Source: Mitsuaria sp. PDC51
GTDB lineage: Bacteria; Pseudomonadota; Gammaproteobacteria; Burkholderiales; Burkholderiaceae_C
NCBI RefSeq assembly: GCF_900113225.1
Contig: NZ_FOZE01000001.1
Coordinates: 62,001-126,000 of the forward strand
Direction of reading: 5' to 3'
Length of the DNA: 64,000 nt
Every line of letters begins with the position of its first letter. Positions within the stretch are counted from its first letter, which is position 1. Below are positions 15,330-24,439 of the stretch, one piece after another. A program made the translations under genes and the position numbers. The notes below the pieces were generated by a model. It was not told the DNA's origin, searched no databases, and saw only the letters and a list, made by a program, of their open reading frames with translations.

Positions 15330-18300
15330 TCACTTCGCGCTGCCGCCGCTGGCGGGCTCCTGCTGGCCCTTGGCGACGGCGGTCGCGGCGGCCGGCGCCA
15401 CCGGCTTGAACTGGCCCATCACGTCGCGCTTGCCGCGCTCGAGGTAGGGCACCGGCTGGTCCATCCAGGCGGGCCGCGGACTGCCCAGCAGGTAATGGTC
15501 GAAGAACTCGGCCATGTGCACGGTGAAGTGCTTCATGTTGTCGCGGTCGCGCAGGCCGTGTTTCTCGCCGTTGTAGTTGAACCAGTAGGCCTCCTTGCCC
15601 AGGCGGCGCAGCGCGGTGAAGAACTCGATGCCCTGGTACCAGGGCACCGCGTCGTCCTCGTCGTTGTGGATGGTCAGGTAGGGCGTGGTGACCTTGTCGA
15701 CGCGGAAGATCGGCGAGTTCTCCAGGTACAGGTCGGGCCGCTCCCACGGCGTGGCGCCGATGCGGCTCTGGCCGTGCTCGTACTGGAACGCGCGGCTGAT
15801 GCCCGCGCCCCAGCGGATGCCGCCGTAGCCGCTGATCATGTTGGCCATCGAGGCGCCGGCCTCCGCCGCGCGGAACTCGTGGGTGCGGGTGATCAGGTAG
15901 TTGATCTGGTAGGCGCCCCAGCTGTGGCCCTGGATGCCCACCCGCTTCGGATCGACATAGCCCTTGGCGATCTGCTGGCGGACCGCCGGCAGCACCGTGT
16001 TCATCGCGCTGCGGCCCGGGTGGCCGGTGGTGTAGACGATGTCCGGGCGCAGCACCAGGTAGCCGTTGGAGACGTAGCGCGTGACGTTGATGTTCTGGCC
16101 CGGCGCCGGCGGCACGTAGCGATGGCGGTTGTCGCTCATCTTCTCGTAGATGTAGACCATCATCGGGTACTGCCGCTTCGGGTCGAAGTCGGCCGGCTTG
16201 GCCAGCAGCGCGCGCAGCTTCCTGCCGTCGGCCGCGGTGTACTCGATCAGCTCCTGCGTGCCCCAGGCATACCGCGCCTGCTGCGGATTGGCCTCGCTGA
16301 TGCGCTGCGGCCGCTCGAAGCTCAGCGTCGAGGTCCACAGGTCGGGGAACTCGGTGAAGGTCTGCTGCGTGAAGACGAGGCGGTCCGCGTCCTTGGCCTT
16401 GATCAGGCCGCCGATCATCTTGTCGTCCTGCAGCAGCGTGGTCGGGACGCCGCCGCTGGCATCGACGCGGAAGTAGCCGCTGGCGCGCGTCAGGTCCTGC
16501 GTGCCGGCCAGCATCAGCGCATCGGCGGGCAGGGCGCGCTGGTCGGCGTCCTCGGGGTCCAGCGGCACCACGCGCAGCTGGATCTGCCGCTTGCGGCCCC
16601 AGCCCTGCGTCAGGTTGCGCGACTGGCCGGTCGCCGGCTGCACGGCCCAGAGGTCGAACTTGTCGTAGAGCACGACGCTGTCGTCCCCGGCGGTCCAGCC
16701 CGCGCTGCCGTAGGCGGTCGGCAGGTCGGGCACGTCGCGCTCGTCGTTGTCGAAGCGGGCCTTGATCTTCCCGGTCAGGTCGATCGCCTGCGCGGTGTCG
16801 GTGCGCCAGACCATCCAGCGCGCGGCCGGCGCGTCGAAGCCCAGCAGGTAGCGGCCGGTCGGGGACAGCGTCGGCGCATGGCGCAGCTTGCGCGCGAGCG
16901 GCGTGGCCGCGCCGGTGTCCAGGTCGACCGCGTAGGCGTCCACGTACACGCCTTCCCAGGACATCAGCGGGCGATACGGCAGCTCGCTCAGGCCCAGCGC
17001 CACACGGGCGTTCTCGTTGACCTGGATCGTCGGCAGGTCCACGGTGCCGAGCTGCACGAAGCGCGCGGCGTCCACGTCCTGGCCGAGGTGCACGACGGCG
17101 CGGTAGCTGCGCGTGCGTTCGCGCTCCGCCTTGGCCTTCTGCGCCGACTGCAGCTCCGGATCCTTCCAGTGCCAGAGGTCGACCTTCATCGGCTCGGGCG
17201 CGTCCTTGGGCTCGGGCGCGGGCAGTTCCGCGGTGCCGAGGAACAGACGCTGCCCGTCCTTGCTGAAGGCCAGCGGCGCGTGCTCGCTCGGCGTCCAGCC
17301 GGCGGGCACGCCGGCGGTCGCGGCACTGACCAGCACCGTCGCGCGGTCCTGGCCGGCCTGCCACAGGAAGAGCTTGAACGGCGTCGGATCGGGCTTGTCG
17401 GCCTTCCCGTCCTTCGCGCTGTCCTTCCGGTCTTCGGCTTCCCGGGCCTTCTCGGTGGCGCGGGTCTCGGCCACATGGTCGCGGTTGCTGACGAAGGCCA
17501 GGCGGCGGCCGGCCTCGTCGAAGCGCAGCTGCTTGTAGCTGCCCGCGCCGGACATCACCGCGCGTGCCCGTGTCGGCGCGCTCGGGTCGATCAGGTAGAC
17601 GCCTTCGCGGGCGCTGTCGTCGGCCGCAGGTTTCGCCGCCGCGACTGGCGTGCCGGCGGGCACGGCGCCGAGCGCGTCCGAAGCCGGCGGCGCGGCGGGC
17701 GCCGGCGGATTCGCCGAAGCCGGGACGGACGGCTCCGCCGGCCGGGTCTCCGGTGCGGTGGCCGGCGTCGCCTTCGCGGCGCCGGAGGCACCTGCGGGGG
17801 CTTTCGCCTCCTTCACCGAGACCACGTAGGCGAGCAGGGTGCCGCCGTTGTTCCAGGCGAAATCGGCGGCGTCCTTGAAGGTGTTGCGCTGGCCGGTCTG
17901 GGCGTCGATCAGCAGCAGATCATTGCCGGGCAGCTTCTTCGCGGATGGCGCGCCGCCTTCGGCCGGCGCTTCCTGGTCGAGGGTGGCGTCCGCCCTCGTG
18001 CGGCCCGTGCGGGCGTCGAGCTCCGCGTCGACCAGGACTTCGTCCGCCGTTCCTGCCTCGCTGTCGGCCCTGGCGGCCGGCGCCTTGGGATCCTTCGCGC
18101 CGTCCTTCTTCGCGGGTGCTTCCAACAGCATCGCCAGGTGCACGCCGCCGTCCTTGCCCCAGCCGAAGCGCTTCACGCGCTCGACCGTCTCGACCTTGCC
18201 GGTGGCGAGATCCATCCAGGCCGCGCCGGGCTTGGGCGCGTCCTCGCCCTTCTTCTTGTCCTTCTTGGCTTTGTCGATCTCCACGCGCGTCGGCTGCACG

Positions 18301-18674
18301 GCGAAGGCGACGAAGCGGCCGTCGGCGCTGAACTGCGGCGCGGTGCCACGCGGCGCGCGGTACTCGCGGCCATCGGCGACGCGGCGTACGACCAGCTCGC
18401 CATCGGCCTCCTGCGCCACCAGCGCGTAGGCGATCCACTGCCCATCGCGGCTCAGCTGCGTGTGCTGGATGCTGCGCCAGGTGGCGTAGACGTCGTGCGT
18501 GATCGGCGGCAAGGCCGAGCTGGGCTGAACAGCGCTTGCGGCCGCGGCGGCGACCGGCGTGGTCGCCTGCGGCGGCGTGGCCGCGTTCAGCGGGGCGAAG
18601 GGCAGCAGCGCCAGCGAGAGCGCGGCCAGCGAAGGCGGAAGAAGCCGGGTGGGCATGGTCGAGGACGAGGACAT
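15330..18674 (-). CDS. Secreted S9-family (prolyl oligopeptidase-like) peptidase
   Basis: 1114-aa protein starting with a signal peptide (LAALSLALLPFAPLNAA, cleavage near residue 30). A long beta-propeller-like region is interrupted at about 330-400 by an Ala/Pro-rich linker. The C-terminal alpha/beta-hydrolase domain has the nucleophile in GIQGHSWGAYQ (Ser about 918), the Asp in HNDEDDAVPW (about 1007) and the His in GEKHGLRDRD (about 1039). Expected role: periplasmic or outer peptidase acting on oligopeptides. It is longer than usual S9 members (700-950) mainly because of charged and Ala/Pro-rich inserts. The chosen ATG at 18674 places the signal peptide at the start; upstream in-frame codons overlap the next gene region. 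Confidence 0.88.
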   Translation of the reverse strand: MSSSSTMPTRLLPPSLAALSLALLPFAPLNAATPPQATTPVAAAAASAVQPSSALPPITHDVYATWRSIQHTQLSRDGQWIAYALVAQEADGELVVRRVADGREYRAPRGTAPQFSADGRFVAFAVQPTRVEIDKAKKDKKKGEDAPKPGAAWMDLATGKVETVERVKRFGWGKDGGVHLAMLLEAPAKKDGAKDPKAPAARADSEAGTADEVLVDAELDARTGRTRADATLDQEAPAEGGAPSAKKLPGNDLLLIDAQTGQRNTFKDAADFAWNNGGTLLAYVVSVKEAKAPAGASGAAKATPATAPETRPAEPSVPASANPPAPAAPPASDALGAVPAGTPVAAAKPAADDSAREGVYLIDPSAPTRARAVMSGAGSYKQLRFDEAGRRLAFVSNRDHVAETRATEKAREAEDRKDSAKDGKADKPDPTPFKLFLWQAGQDRATVLVSAATAGVPAGWTPSEHAPLAFSKDGQRLFLGTAELPAPEPKDAPEPMKVDLWHWKDPELQSAQKAKAERERTRSYRAVVHLGQDVDAARFVQLGTVDLPTIQVNENARVALGLSELPYRPLMSWEGVYVDAYAVDLDTGAATPLARKLRHAPTLSPTGRYLLGFDAPAARWMVWRTDTAQAIDLTGKIKARFDNDERDVPDLPTAYGSAGWTAGDDSVVLYDKFDLWAVQPATGQSRNLTQGWGRKRQIQLRVVPLDPEDADQRALPADALMLAGTQDLTRASGYFRVDASGGVPTTLLQDDKMIGGLIKAKDADRLVFTQQTFTEFPDLWTSTLSFERPQRISEANPQQARYAWGTQELIEYTAADGRKLRALLAKPADFDPKRQYPMMVYIYEKMSDNRHRYVPPAPGQNINVTRYVSNGYLVLRPDIVYTTGHPGRSAMNTVLPAVRQQIAKGYVDPKRVGIQGHSWGAYQINYLITRTHEFRAAEAGASMANMISGYGGIRWGAGISRAFQYEHGQSRIGATPWERPDLYLENSPIFRVDKVTTPYLTIHNDEDDAVPWYQGIEFFTALRRLGKEAYWFNYNGEKHGLRDRDNMKHFTVHMAEFFDHYLLGSPRPAWMDQPVPYLERGKRDVMGQFKPVAPAAATAVAKGQQEPASGGSAK

Positions 18675-18745
18675 GGGGTCGAGAGGGCAAATGGGGCGGA
18701 AGGGGCGAGGGGCGGCATCCGCGTGAGCGCGATGCGGACGCTCGA

Positions 18746-19426
18746 TCAGGCGGCGGTCAAGGTCTTCACGAGCCAGGCCTGCAGGGCCTGGATCTCGTCC
18801 ATGCTGACCTCGTGCGCCATCGGGAACTCGTGCCAATCGACCGCATGGCCGAGGCGGCGCAGTTCGGCCAGCGAGGCCTTCGCCCGCGCCGGCAGCACCA
18901 CGCCGTCGCCGGTGCCGTGCGCCAGGAAGATTGGCGTGGCCGCGTTGGCGGGACTGCGCTGCGCCTCGGTCGTGTCCAGCAGCGGCAGGTAGCCCGACAG
19001 GCCGACCAGACCGGCCAGCCGCCGGGGGTAGCGCAGGCCCGTCATCAGCGTCATCGCGCAGCCCTGCGAGAAGCCCATCAGCACCACCCGCTCCGGCGGG
19101 ATGCCGAACTCGCGCTCCTCGCGGGCGATCAGCTCCTCGATCAGCGCCTGCGACGCGCGCAGGCCGTCGGCATCCTCGCGCTGGCTGAGGTCGCCATGGC
19201 GGATGTCGTACCAGGCGCGCATGCGCATGCCGCCGTTGATCGTCACCGGGATCTCCGGCGCGCTCGGCAGCACGACCCGCAAGCCGCCCTGCGCCAGCAC
19301 CGGCGACAGGTCCAGCGCCTGGACGACGGGCACGAAGTCGTTGCCGTCCGCGCCCAGTCCGTGCAACACCAGCAGGCTGAAACGGGGCGCCTCGCGCGTC
19401 TGCAATTCAATGGTTTCGAGCGTCAT
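18746..19426 (-). CDS. Carboxylesterase/phospholipase (alpha/beta hydrolase, EstB/YpfH type)
   Basis: 226-aa alpha/beta hydrolase. Key elements: LLVLHGLGADGNDF oxyanion region (18-31), nucleophile Ser120 in LMGFSQGCAM, Asp174 in HGTGDGVV and His205 in PMAHEV. This arrangement fits the small carboxylesterases that cut short-chain esters or lysophospholipids in the cytoplasm. It lies 71 bases upstream of the S9 peptidase gene on the same strand, so the two could be co-transcribed. Upstream in-frame starts lie beyond any ribosome-binding site; the ATG at 19426 gives the normal family N-terminus. Confidence 0.88.
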   Translation of the reverse strand: MTLETIELQTREAPRFSLLVLHGLGADGNDFVPVVQALDLSPVLAQGGLRVVLPSAPEIPVTINGGMRMRAWYDIRHGDLSQREDADGLRASQALIEELIAREEREFGIPPERVVLMGFSQGCAMTLMTGLRYPRRLAGLVGLSGYLPLLDTTEAQRSPANAATPIFLAHGTGDGVVLPARAKASLAELRRLGHAVDWHEFPMAHEVSMDEIQALQAWLVKTLTAA

Positions 19427-19609
19427 GGGCGGGAATGCTAGTCCGCGATGCCGTGCCGGCACTGGGTGGAAACGCCCTGTCGCGCGACATCCGCTCCGCA
19501 TCGCGCCCACCTGCATCCGGTCGCACGCGGGTCGCGGCGGCGCGGGTCGCTGCGTAGCCTGCATTCCATCGCATCCCTCGATGCGCGACTTTCAGGAAAA
19601 GGAGCCCCC

Positions 19610-19966
19610 ATGTCCGACAGCGAAGAACTCAATCGCCTGGCCGATCTCCACCAGCGCGGCGTGCTCAGCGACGAGGAGTTCGCCAGGGCCAAGGACCGGG
19701 TGCTGAATGCCGGCACCCGCCCGTCCGCATCGACCACCTACGCCTATGCGGCCCCCCAGAGCGGCGCGCCGGCCGTCAACGCGATCAATGCCTTCCGGCG
19801 CAGCCGCGACGACCGCTGGATCGGCGGCGTGTGCGGCGGCCTCGCCCGGCTCAGCGGCCTGGCCGCATGGTTCTGGCGCATCGTCTTCGTCGCGCTGACG
19901 ATGTGTGCCGGCGGCGGGATGCTGCTGTACTTCCTGCTGTGGATCTTCGTGCCGATCGAGGACTGA
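19610..19966 (+). CDS. SHOCT-PspC domain membrane protein
   Basis: 118 aa. Residues 1-35 form a SHOCT helix motif (EELNRLADLHQRGVLSDEEF), followed by a Ser/Ala linker, then a PspC domain from about 60: RSRDDRWIGGVCGGLARLSG and a C-terminal hydrophobic segment ending LLYFLLWIFVPIED. PspC proteins are inner-membrane factors linked to envelope stress; here it stands alone, without pspA or pspB. AGGAAAAGGAG before the ATG is a strong ribosome-binding site. It converges with the methyltransferase gene, with only 12 bases between them. Confidence 0.88.
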   Translation: MSDSEELNRLADLHQRGVLSDEEFARAKDRVLNAGTRPSASTTYAYAAPQSGAPAVNAINAFRRSRDDRWIGGVCGGLARLSGLAAWFWRIVFVALTMCAGGGMLLYFLLWIFVPIED

Positions 19967-19978
19967 CGCTTCGGCCGC

Positions 19979-20629
19979 TCAGCGGCGGCCCTTGAGCAGG
20001 TACGCGGAGGCGAGCCAGCGGCGCTCGACCTCCGCGTCGGCCATCCGGGCCTCCAGATGTCGCCAGGGGCAGTCCAGCCCGTCCATGCGCAGGATCGAGT
20101 GCATCGCCGCGCCGAGCACGAAGCAGTTGCTCATCGGCATCCACGGCGGCGCCCAGGCCAGCCCGGCCGCGACGATGCGCGCGCCCGGCTTCAGCACGGC
20201 GAGTGCGCGGTCGACGGCCTCGATGCTCTGCAGCACGTCGTGCGTGAAGAAGAACAAGGCCGCGTCGGCGCGGCGAGCGCCGAGCGCGGACGCATACGGT
20301 GCCTCCTCGGCTGTGGTCGGGAGGTAGTCGACCGGGGTGTCGAGGTGATCGGTGAGCGCGCGCTGGCGGGCCTGCCGCATCATCGTCTCGCAGGGTTCGA
20401 CGGCGACGATCCGCCCCGTCGGTCCGACCGCCTCGCTGAGCCCGGGCAGGCTCAGGCCCGTGCCGGCGCCGATGTCGAGCACCGTCTGCCCCGGCGCCAG
20501 GGCCAGCGCCGCGATCGCCTCGCGCCGCAGCGGGGCCACGGGCATCAGCTCGTAGTCGTAGATCGGCGCGCGGCGCGCGTACAGCGCGTTCAGGGCCTGC
20601 AGCGCCGGCCGGGTGTCGGGCGTGTTCAT
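19979..20629 (-). CDS. Class I SAM-dependent methyltransferase
   Basis: 216-aa Rossmann-fold methyltransferase. Motif I VLDIGAGTGLSLP is at about 50-62, the acidic end of strand 2 at IVAVEP, and motif IV-like ADAALFFFTHDVLQS follows. The N-terminal YARRAPIYDYEL is common in UbiE/phospholipid methyltransferase relatives, so a lipid or quinone substrate is possible, but it is not shown. AAAGGGAGCTC before the ATG is a good ribosome-binding site. The gene is divergent from the secreted protein at 20739. Confidence 0.82.
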   Translation of the reverse strand: MNTPDTRPALQALNALYARRAPIYDYELMPVAPLRREAIAALALAPGQTVLDIGAGTGLSLPGLSEAVGPTGRIVAVEPCETMMRQARQRALTDHLDTPVDYLPTTAEEAPYASALGARRADAALFFFTHDVLQSIEAVDRALAVLKPGARIVAAGLAWAPPWMPMSNCFVLGAAMHSILRMDGLDCPWRHLEARMADAEVERRWLASAYLLKGRR

Positions 20630-20738
20630 GAGCTCCCTTTTTTTCGCGGGCCAGCTTCGCGTGGCGCCTCGCGCGGTGTCAAGCAAGAAAAACGGTGCGT
20701 CACGGAACCGTCATCCGCTGCCGAAAGAATCGCGGCCC

Positions 20739-21326
20739 ATGTGCGTCGAACTCACCACAGGTACGCGGCTTGCCCGGCGTGCCGCCCGCGTCCTCCCGGC
20801 TCTTTGTGCGGCCCTGCTCGTCATGGCCACGATGCTGACGGCCCGAGCCGAACCCGCCGCCCGGGACACTCCCGCGCCGGTGGCCACGGCGACCGAGGCG
20901 GCCGACCTCAAGTTCTCCCAGTTCTTCAAGACGCCGATCGGCCCTGCGGGCCTGGAACCGTCGGACGTGCTGCGCGCCGCCGACGGCCGTCCGGTGCGCC
21001 TGGTCGGCTACATGGTCGCGCAGGAACAGGCCCGGCCGGGCCGCTTCTGGCTGACGCCGCGGCCGGTGCGCATGAGCGAGCACGCCGACGGCGAGGCCGA
21101 TGACCTGCCCGCCGCGACGGTGACCGTGCTGCTTGATCCGTCGCAGCAGGGTCGCCTCGTCGCCCATCGCGACGGGCTGGTGTCGCTGACCGGCACGCTG
21201 TCGGTGGGTCGCGTCGAGGACGAGACCGGCCGCGTGTCCTGGATCCGCCTGCGCCTGCCGCCCGGAGCGTTGGAGGCCGAGGCCGCCTCGGCCACGCGGC
21301 CCGATGGCGCGGGCCATCGCCACTGA
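20739..21326 (+). CDS. Secreted protein of unknown function upstream of alkaline phosphatase
   Basis: 195 aa with an N-terminal signal peptide: basic start (TRLARRAARV), hydrophobic core LPALCAALLVMATMLTARA, cleavage near residue 33. The mature part contains FSQFFKTPIGPAGLEPSDVLRAADGRPVRLVGYMV and a later beta-rich region (VTVLLDPSQ, RLVAHRDGLVSLTGTLSVGRVEDETGRVSWIRL), resembling a small OB-like or DUF3299-like fold. I do not recognise the family. The last residues are His-rich (GAGHRH). It is 71 bases before the alkaline phosphatase gene, same strand. Confidence 0.7.
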   Translation: MCVELTTGTRLARRAARVLPALCAALLVMATMLTARAEPAARDTPAPVATATEAADLKFSQFFKTPIGPAGLEPSDVLRAADGRPVRLVGYMVAQEQARPGRFWLTPRPVRMSEHADGEADDLPAATVTVLLDPSQQGRLVAHRDGLVSLTGTLSVGRVEDETGRVSWIRLRLPPGALEAEAASATRPDGAGHRH

Positions 21327-21397
21327 GCGCGCCCGCGCACGCCCGGCGTCCCCGCAGCCCCTCCGCCCCTCTACCGATTCCTTCGATTCGAGCCCCG

Positions 21398-23449
21398 ATG
21401 ATGAAACACCTGCCTTCCTTGCTCGCCGGCGCTTGCGCGCTCCTGGCGCTGAGCGCCGCCCACGCGGCTCCCACCGTGACGCGCCTCACGCCGCCCAGCG
21501 AGTTGTTCTCCAGCGGCCGTCCCGAGCCGGTCATCGCGCGTTTCCTGCCCGGCCAACGTTTCGACCTGCAGGCCACGATCAAGCCCGATGCGGGGCAGCG
21601 CATCACCGCCGCGCGCTTCCTGATCGACGGCAAGCCGGTCGATGCGACCGTCGCGCTGCGCGACTGCGCGGCCGGCTGCGTCAAGGGCGTGGCGGCGGAG
21701 ACCGCGATCGCGACGGTGCGCGCGGTCAGCCTGCAGAAGGCCGGCCGTCATACCTTCAGCGTCGAGGCGACCCAGGCCGACGGCCAGACGGTCAGCGCCA
21801 CCGGCAACCTCGACGTGGTGTCCTTCACCACGGCCATGGGGCCCAAGGTCAAGAACCTCATCATCCTGGTGGGAGACGGCATGGGCGCGGCGCAGCGCAC
21901 GGCCGCGCGCATCGTCAAGGGCGGCTACGCCCAGGGCAAGGTGATCCAGCCGCTGGCGATGGACACCTTCCCGGCGACCGGGATGGTCAAGACGGCCTCG
22001 CTGAACTCGGTGGTGACCGACTCGGCGCCCGGCATGACGGCCTACGTCTCCGGCAACAAGAACAACAACAATGAAGAGGGCGTGTTCCCGGACGACACGG
22101 TCGATGCCTTCGACAACCCGCGCATCGAATACCTGTCCGAATACCTGCACCGCACGCAGGGCAAGGCGCTGGGCGTCGTCACCACCGCCGACGTCTTCGA
22201 CGCGACACCGGCCGGCAACGCGGTGCACACCAGCAATCGCGGCGCGGGCACCGGCATCGTCGACCAGTTCTTCGACGACCGCGCGCGCACCGGCCTGACG
22301 GTGCTGCTGGGCGGCGGTCGCAAGTGGTTCCTGCCCGCCGGCACGGCCGGCTCCGAGCGCGCCGAGGCGAGCGACTACGCCTTCTCCGCGAGCGATCCGC
22401 ACACCGCGGAGATCGTGAAGCGCTGGGGCGCGGCGCCGGGCGCGAAGGACAAGGGCCGCGACCTGATCCGTGAGTTCCAGGACGCGGGCTACCGCTATGC
22501 GCCGACGCGGACGGCGCTGGACGCCGCTGTCGCCGGCGCGGGCGCTGACAAGCTGCTAGGCCTGTTCGCTTTCTCCAACATGAATGTGGCGCTGGACAAG
22601 ATCGATGGCCGCCGTGGTGCGAAGAAGGGCCTGGCCGGCGGCAGCGTCGTGGACGACTACGGCTTCCCCGACCAGCCGATGCTGGACGAGATGGCCCAGG
22701 CCGCGCTCGCGACGCTGCGCAAGCAGCCCCAGGGCTTCGTGCTGATGATCGAGGGCGCTTCGATCGACAAGCAGGCGCACAACATGGACAGCGAGCGCTG
22801 GATGCTCGACACCATCGAGTTCGACCGTGCGGTGCAGGTGGCGCAGGACTTCGCGCGGGAGCAGGGCGACACGCTGGTGATCGTCACCGCCGACCACGAG
22901 TGCTCGGGCGCGGCGCTGATCGGGGGCTCGATGCTGACCGACCAGGCGCTGCTGGACGCGGCGACGAAGAAGGGCGCGGCCAACCTGCGCGACAAGGTGG
23001 TCGGCGTCTACGAGAAGGCGGGCTTCCCGCGTTATCGCATCGCCGCCGACGGCTATCCGGAAGCGACCGACATCGACTACCGCCTGCTGGTGGGTTATGG
23101 CGCGAACGCGGACCGCTACGAGGACTGGCGCACCAACCAGACGCCGCTGCGCGATGCGCAGCAGCCGCTGGCCAAGTCGGAGCCGCTGAAGTGGTACCCG
23201 GCCAATGCGGCCGAGCGCGACGACGCGCAGGGCGAATTCCTGGTCACCGGCCAGGTGCCCGGCGAGCAGGCGGTGCACACGGCGACGGACATCCCGCTGT
23301 CGGCCTTCGGCCCCGGCGCGCTGGCCTTCACCGGCGTCATCGACAACACCGATGTGTTCTTCAAGCTGGCGCAGGCGGCGGTCAAGGGCACGACGGCGCC
23401 CGCCGACGCCTCGGGCGCGAAGCGGCCGGCGAAGTCGCCGCGACAGTGA
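21398..23449 (+). CDS. Alkaline phosphatase, PhoA superfamily, with N-terminal beta domain
   Basis: 683 aa, periplasmic: signal peptide LLAGACALLALSAAHA. Residues 25-145 form an Ig-like beta region with a Cys pair (C90, C94). The phosphatase core then starts: metal ligand Asp160 in LILVGDGMG, nucleophile Ser209 in VVTDSAPGMTAY, MIEGASIDKQAHNMD, metal site TADHECSG and C-terminal His in QAVHTATDIPLSA. It is longer than E. coli PhoA (471) because of the N-terminal domain and a 20-residue basic tail. It would release phosphate from organic esters. No Pho box was identified by eye upstream. Confidence 0.93.
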   Translation: MMKHLPSLLAGACALLALSAAHAAPTVTRLTPPSELFSSGRPEPVIARFLPGQRFDLQATIKPDAGQRITAARFLIDGKPVDATVALRDCAAGCVKGVAAETAIATVRAVSLQKAGRHTFSVEATQADGQTVSATGNLDVVSFTTAMGPKVKNLIILVGDGMGAAQRTAARIVKGGYAQGKVIQPLAMDTFPATGMVKTASLNSVVTDSAPGMTAYVSGNKNNNNEEGVFPDDTVDAFDNPRIEYLSEYLHRTQGKALGVVTTADVFDATPAGNAVHTSNRGAGTGIVDQFFDDRARTGLTVLLGGGRKWFLPAGTAGSERAEASDYAFSASDPHTAEIVKRWGAAPGAKDKGRDLIREFQDAGYRYAPTRTALDAAVAGAGADKLLGLFAFSNMNVALDKIDGRRGAKKGLAGGSVVDDYGFPDQPMLDEMAQAALATLRKQPQGFVLMIEGASIDKQAHNMDSERWMLDTIEFDRAVQVAQDFAREQGDTLVIVTADHECSGAALIGGSMLTDQALLDAATKKGAANLRDKVVGVYEKAGFPRYRIAADGYPEATDIDYRLLVGYGANADRYEDWRTNQTPLRDAQQPLAKSEPLKWYPANAAERDDAQGEFLVTGQVPGEQAVHTATDIPLSAFGPGALAFTGVIDNTDVFFKLAQAAVKGTTAPADASGAKRPAKSPRQ

Positions 23450-23503
23450 GCGCCGCGACGGCGCGGTAGCGACTGCGGGCGACCCGTCGACCCATCGACA
23501 CGG

Positions 23504-23559
23504 CAACCCGCAACCCGCAACCCGCAACCCGCAACCCGCAACCCGCAACCCGCAACCCG
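23504..23559. repeat. Heptanucleotide tandem array (CAACCCG) x 8
   Basis: Eight perfect, uninterrupted copies of CAACCCG (56 bases) lie between the alkaline phosphatase gene and the toxin gene. A seven-base period with perfect copies suggests slippage and variable copy number. It is outside any reading frame I accept. Confidence 0.97.
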
Positions 23560-23570
23560 CGATTCTCGGC

Positions 23571-23591
23571 TGGCGACTGGCGACTGGCGAC
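23571..23591. repeat. Heptanucleotide tandem array (TGGCGAC) x 3
   Basis: Three perfect copies of TGGCGAC start 11 bases after the CAACCCG array and end just before the toxin stop codon. It has the same seven-base period but a different unit. Confidence 0.9.
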
Positions 23592-23592
23592 G

Positions 23593-23937
23593 CTAAGCCA
23601 ATATCGCCGACAGCCGCGCGACGGCCTCCTCGATCACCTCCGGCGGCGCTCGCTCGATGCGACGGGCCTGTCGCGCTTCCAGGTCCATCATCCGGATCTT
23701 GTTGATCAGCACCGCACCCTGGGTCTTGCAGCCCGTGCCCGTCAGCATCACCGCGAAGCCGGCATGGCGGGCGAAGTCGCCGCCTTGCGTGATGGGTGCC
23801 ACCAGCACGTCGCCGAGCCGGTTGAAGGCCTGCGGCGTCAGCACCAGCGCCGGGCGCGCCCCCCGCTGCTCTCGGCCGAGCGTGGGATCGAAGGGCACGG
23901 CGACGATGTCGCCGCGATCGAAGGCCTTCCTCACCAC
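23593..23937 (-). CDS. MazF/ChpB-type endoribonuclease toxin
   Basis: 114-aa type II toxin of the MazF/PemK fold. The N-terminal RGDIVAVPFDPTLGREQRGARPALVLTPQAFN contains the characteristic GDIV and RPALVLT strands, and APITQGGDFARHAGF is close to E. coli ChpB. Such toxins cut mRNA at short sequence motifs. Its start overlaps the last 7 bases of the antitoxin gene, the usual antitoxin-first order. The stop codon lies directly beside the heptamer repeats. Confidence 0.93.
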   Translation of the reverse strand: MVRKAFDRGDIVAVPFDPTLGREQRGARPALVLTPQAFNRLGDVLVAPITQGGDFARHAGFAVMLTGTGCKTQGAVLINKIRMMDLEARQARRIERAPPEVIEEAVARLSAILA

Positions 23938-24182
23938 GCCTCACCTCCCTCGGGCTTGAGCGCATCCCAGGCGGCCATGTCGGCCGGGGGCGGGGCCGAG
24001 AGGTCGCAGGCGGCGATCATTTCGTCGAGCGTGTACTTGCGCTTGGGCGTCAGGACGAGCCGGCGGTCCGCCGTCGTCTCCAGCGTCAACGCGTGGCCGG
24101 CGGCCAGGCCCAGGTCCCGCAGCACGGGGGGCGGGAGAATCAACGCGGTACTGTTCCCCATTTTCTTCAACACCACTTCCAT
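23931..24182 (-). CDS. MazE/ChpS-type antitoxin (AbrB-like)
   Basis: 83 aa. The N-terminal half is a SpoVT/AbrB swapped-hairpin DNA-binding domain (VVLKKMGNSTALILPPPVLRDLG, ALTLETTADRRLVLTPKRK) and the C-terminal tail (TLDEMIAACDLSAPPPADMAAWDALKPEGGEAW) resembles ChpS and would wrap the toxin. It lies upstream of and overlaps the toxin gene. An ACGATCGT palindrome at 24254-24261 in the upstream gap may be part of the autoregulatory operator. Confidence 0.92.
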   Translation of the reverse strand: MEVVLKKMGNSTALILPPPVLRDLGLAAGHALTLETTADRRLVLTPKRKYTLDEMIAACDLSAPPPADMAAWDALKPEGGEAW

Positions 24183-24439
24183 GACCGTTCCTTCCCGCGG
24201 CAGACAGGTCCGCATTCTAGGCAGGCTGGCGGTCTCAAGTAAAACAAAGTTGTACGATCGTTGCCTGGTCGGAAAGACCGCCGTAAGCGGTCGACTGACG
24301 GGCCTTGCGGCGGCATGCATCGAACGAGCAACCATCGTCCACGAGTCGGCCTCGATCGGAAATCGCCAAGAAGGGCGCCGCCCATCGGGGGAATCGGCGG
24401 GCCGTTTGGGGGGCGATGGTGGGGGTTGAAAGCCAGGCG

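Noticed and set aside
15495-18992. 1165-codon open frame on the plus strand over the S9 peptidase
   Set aside because: The minus-strand reading has a signal peptide and a complete Ser-Asp-His triad; the plus reading has no recognisable domain.
23504-23591. CRISPR-like array
   Set aside because: Repeats are seven bases and contiguous, with no spacers; it is a simple tandem repeat.
24183-24439. Possible gene in the gap between the antitoxin and thiDE
   Set aside because: Frames here are short or are in-frame extensions of neighbours with no ribosome-binding site or conserved motif; only the short ACGATCGT palindrome near the antitoxin promoter was kept as a remark.
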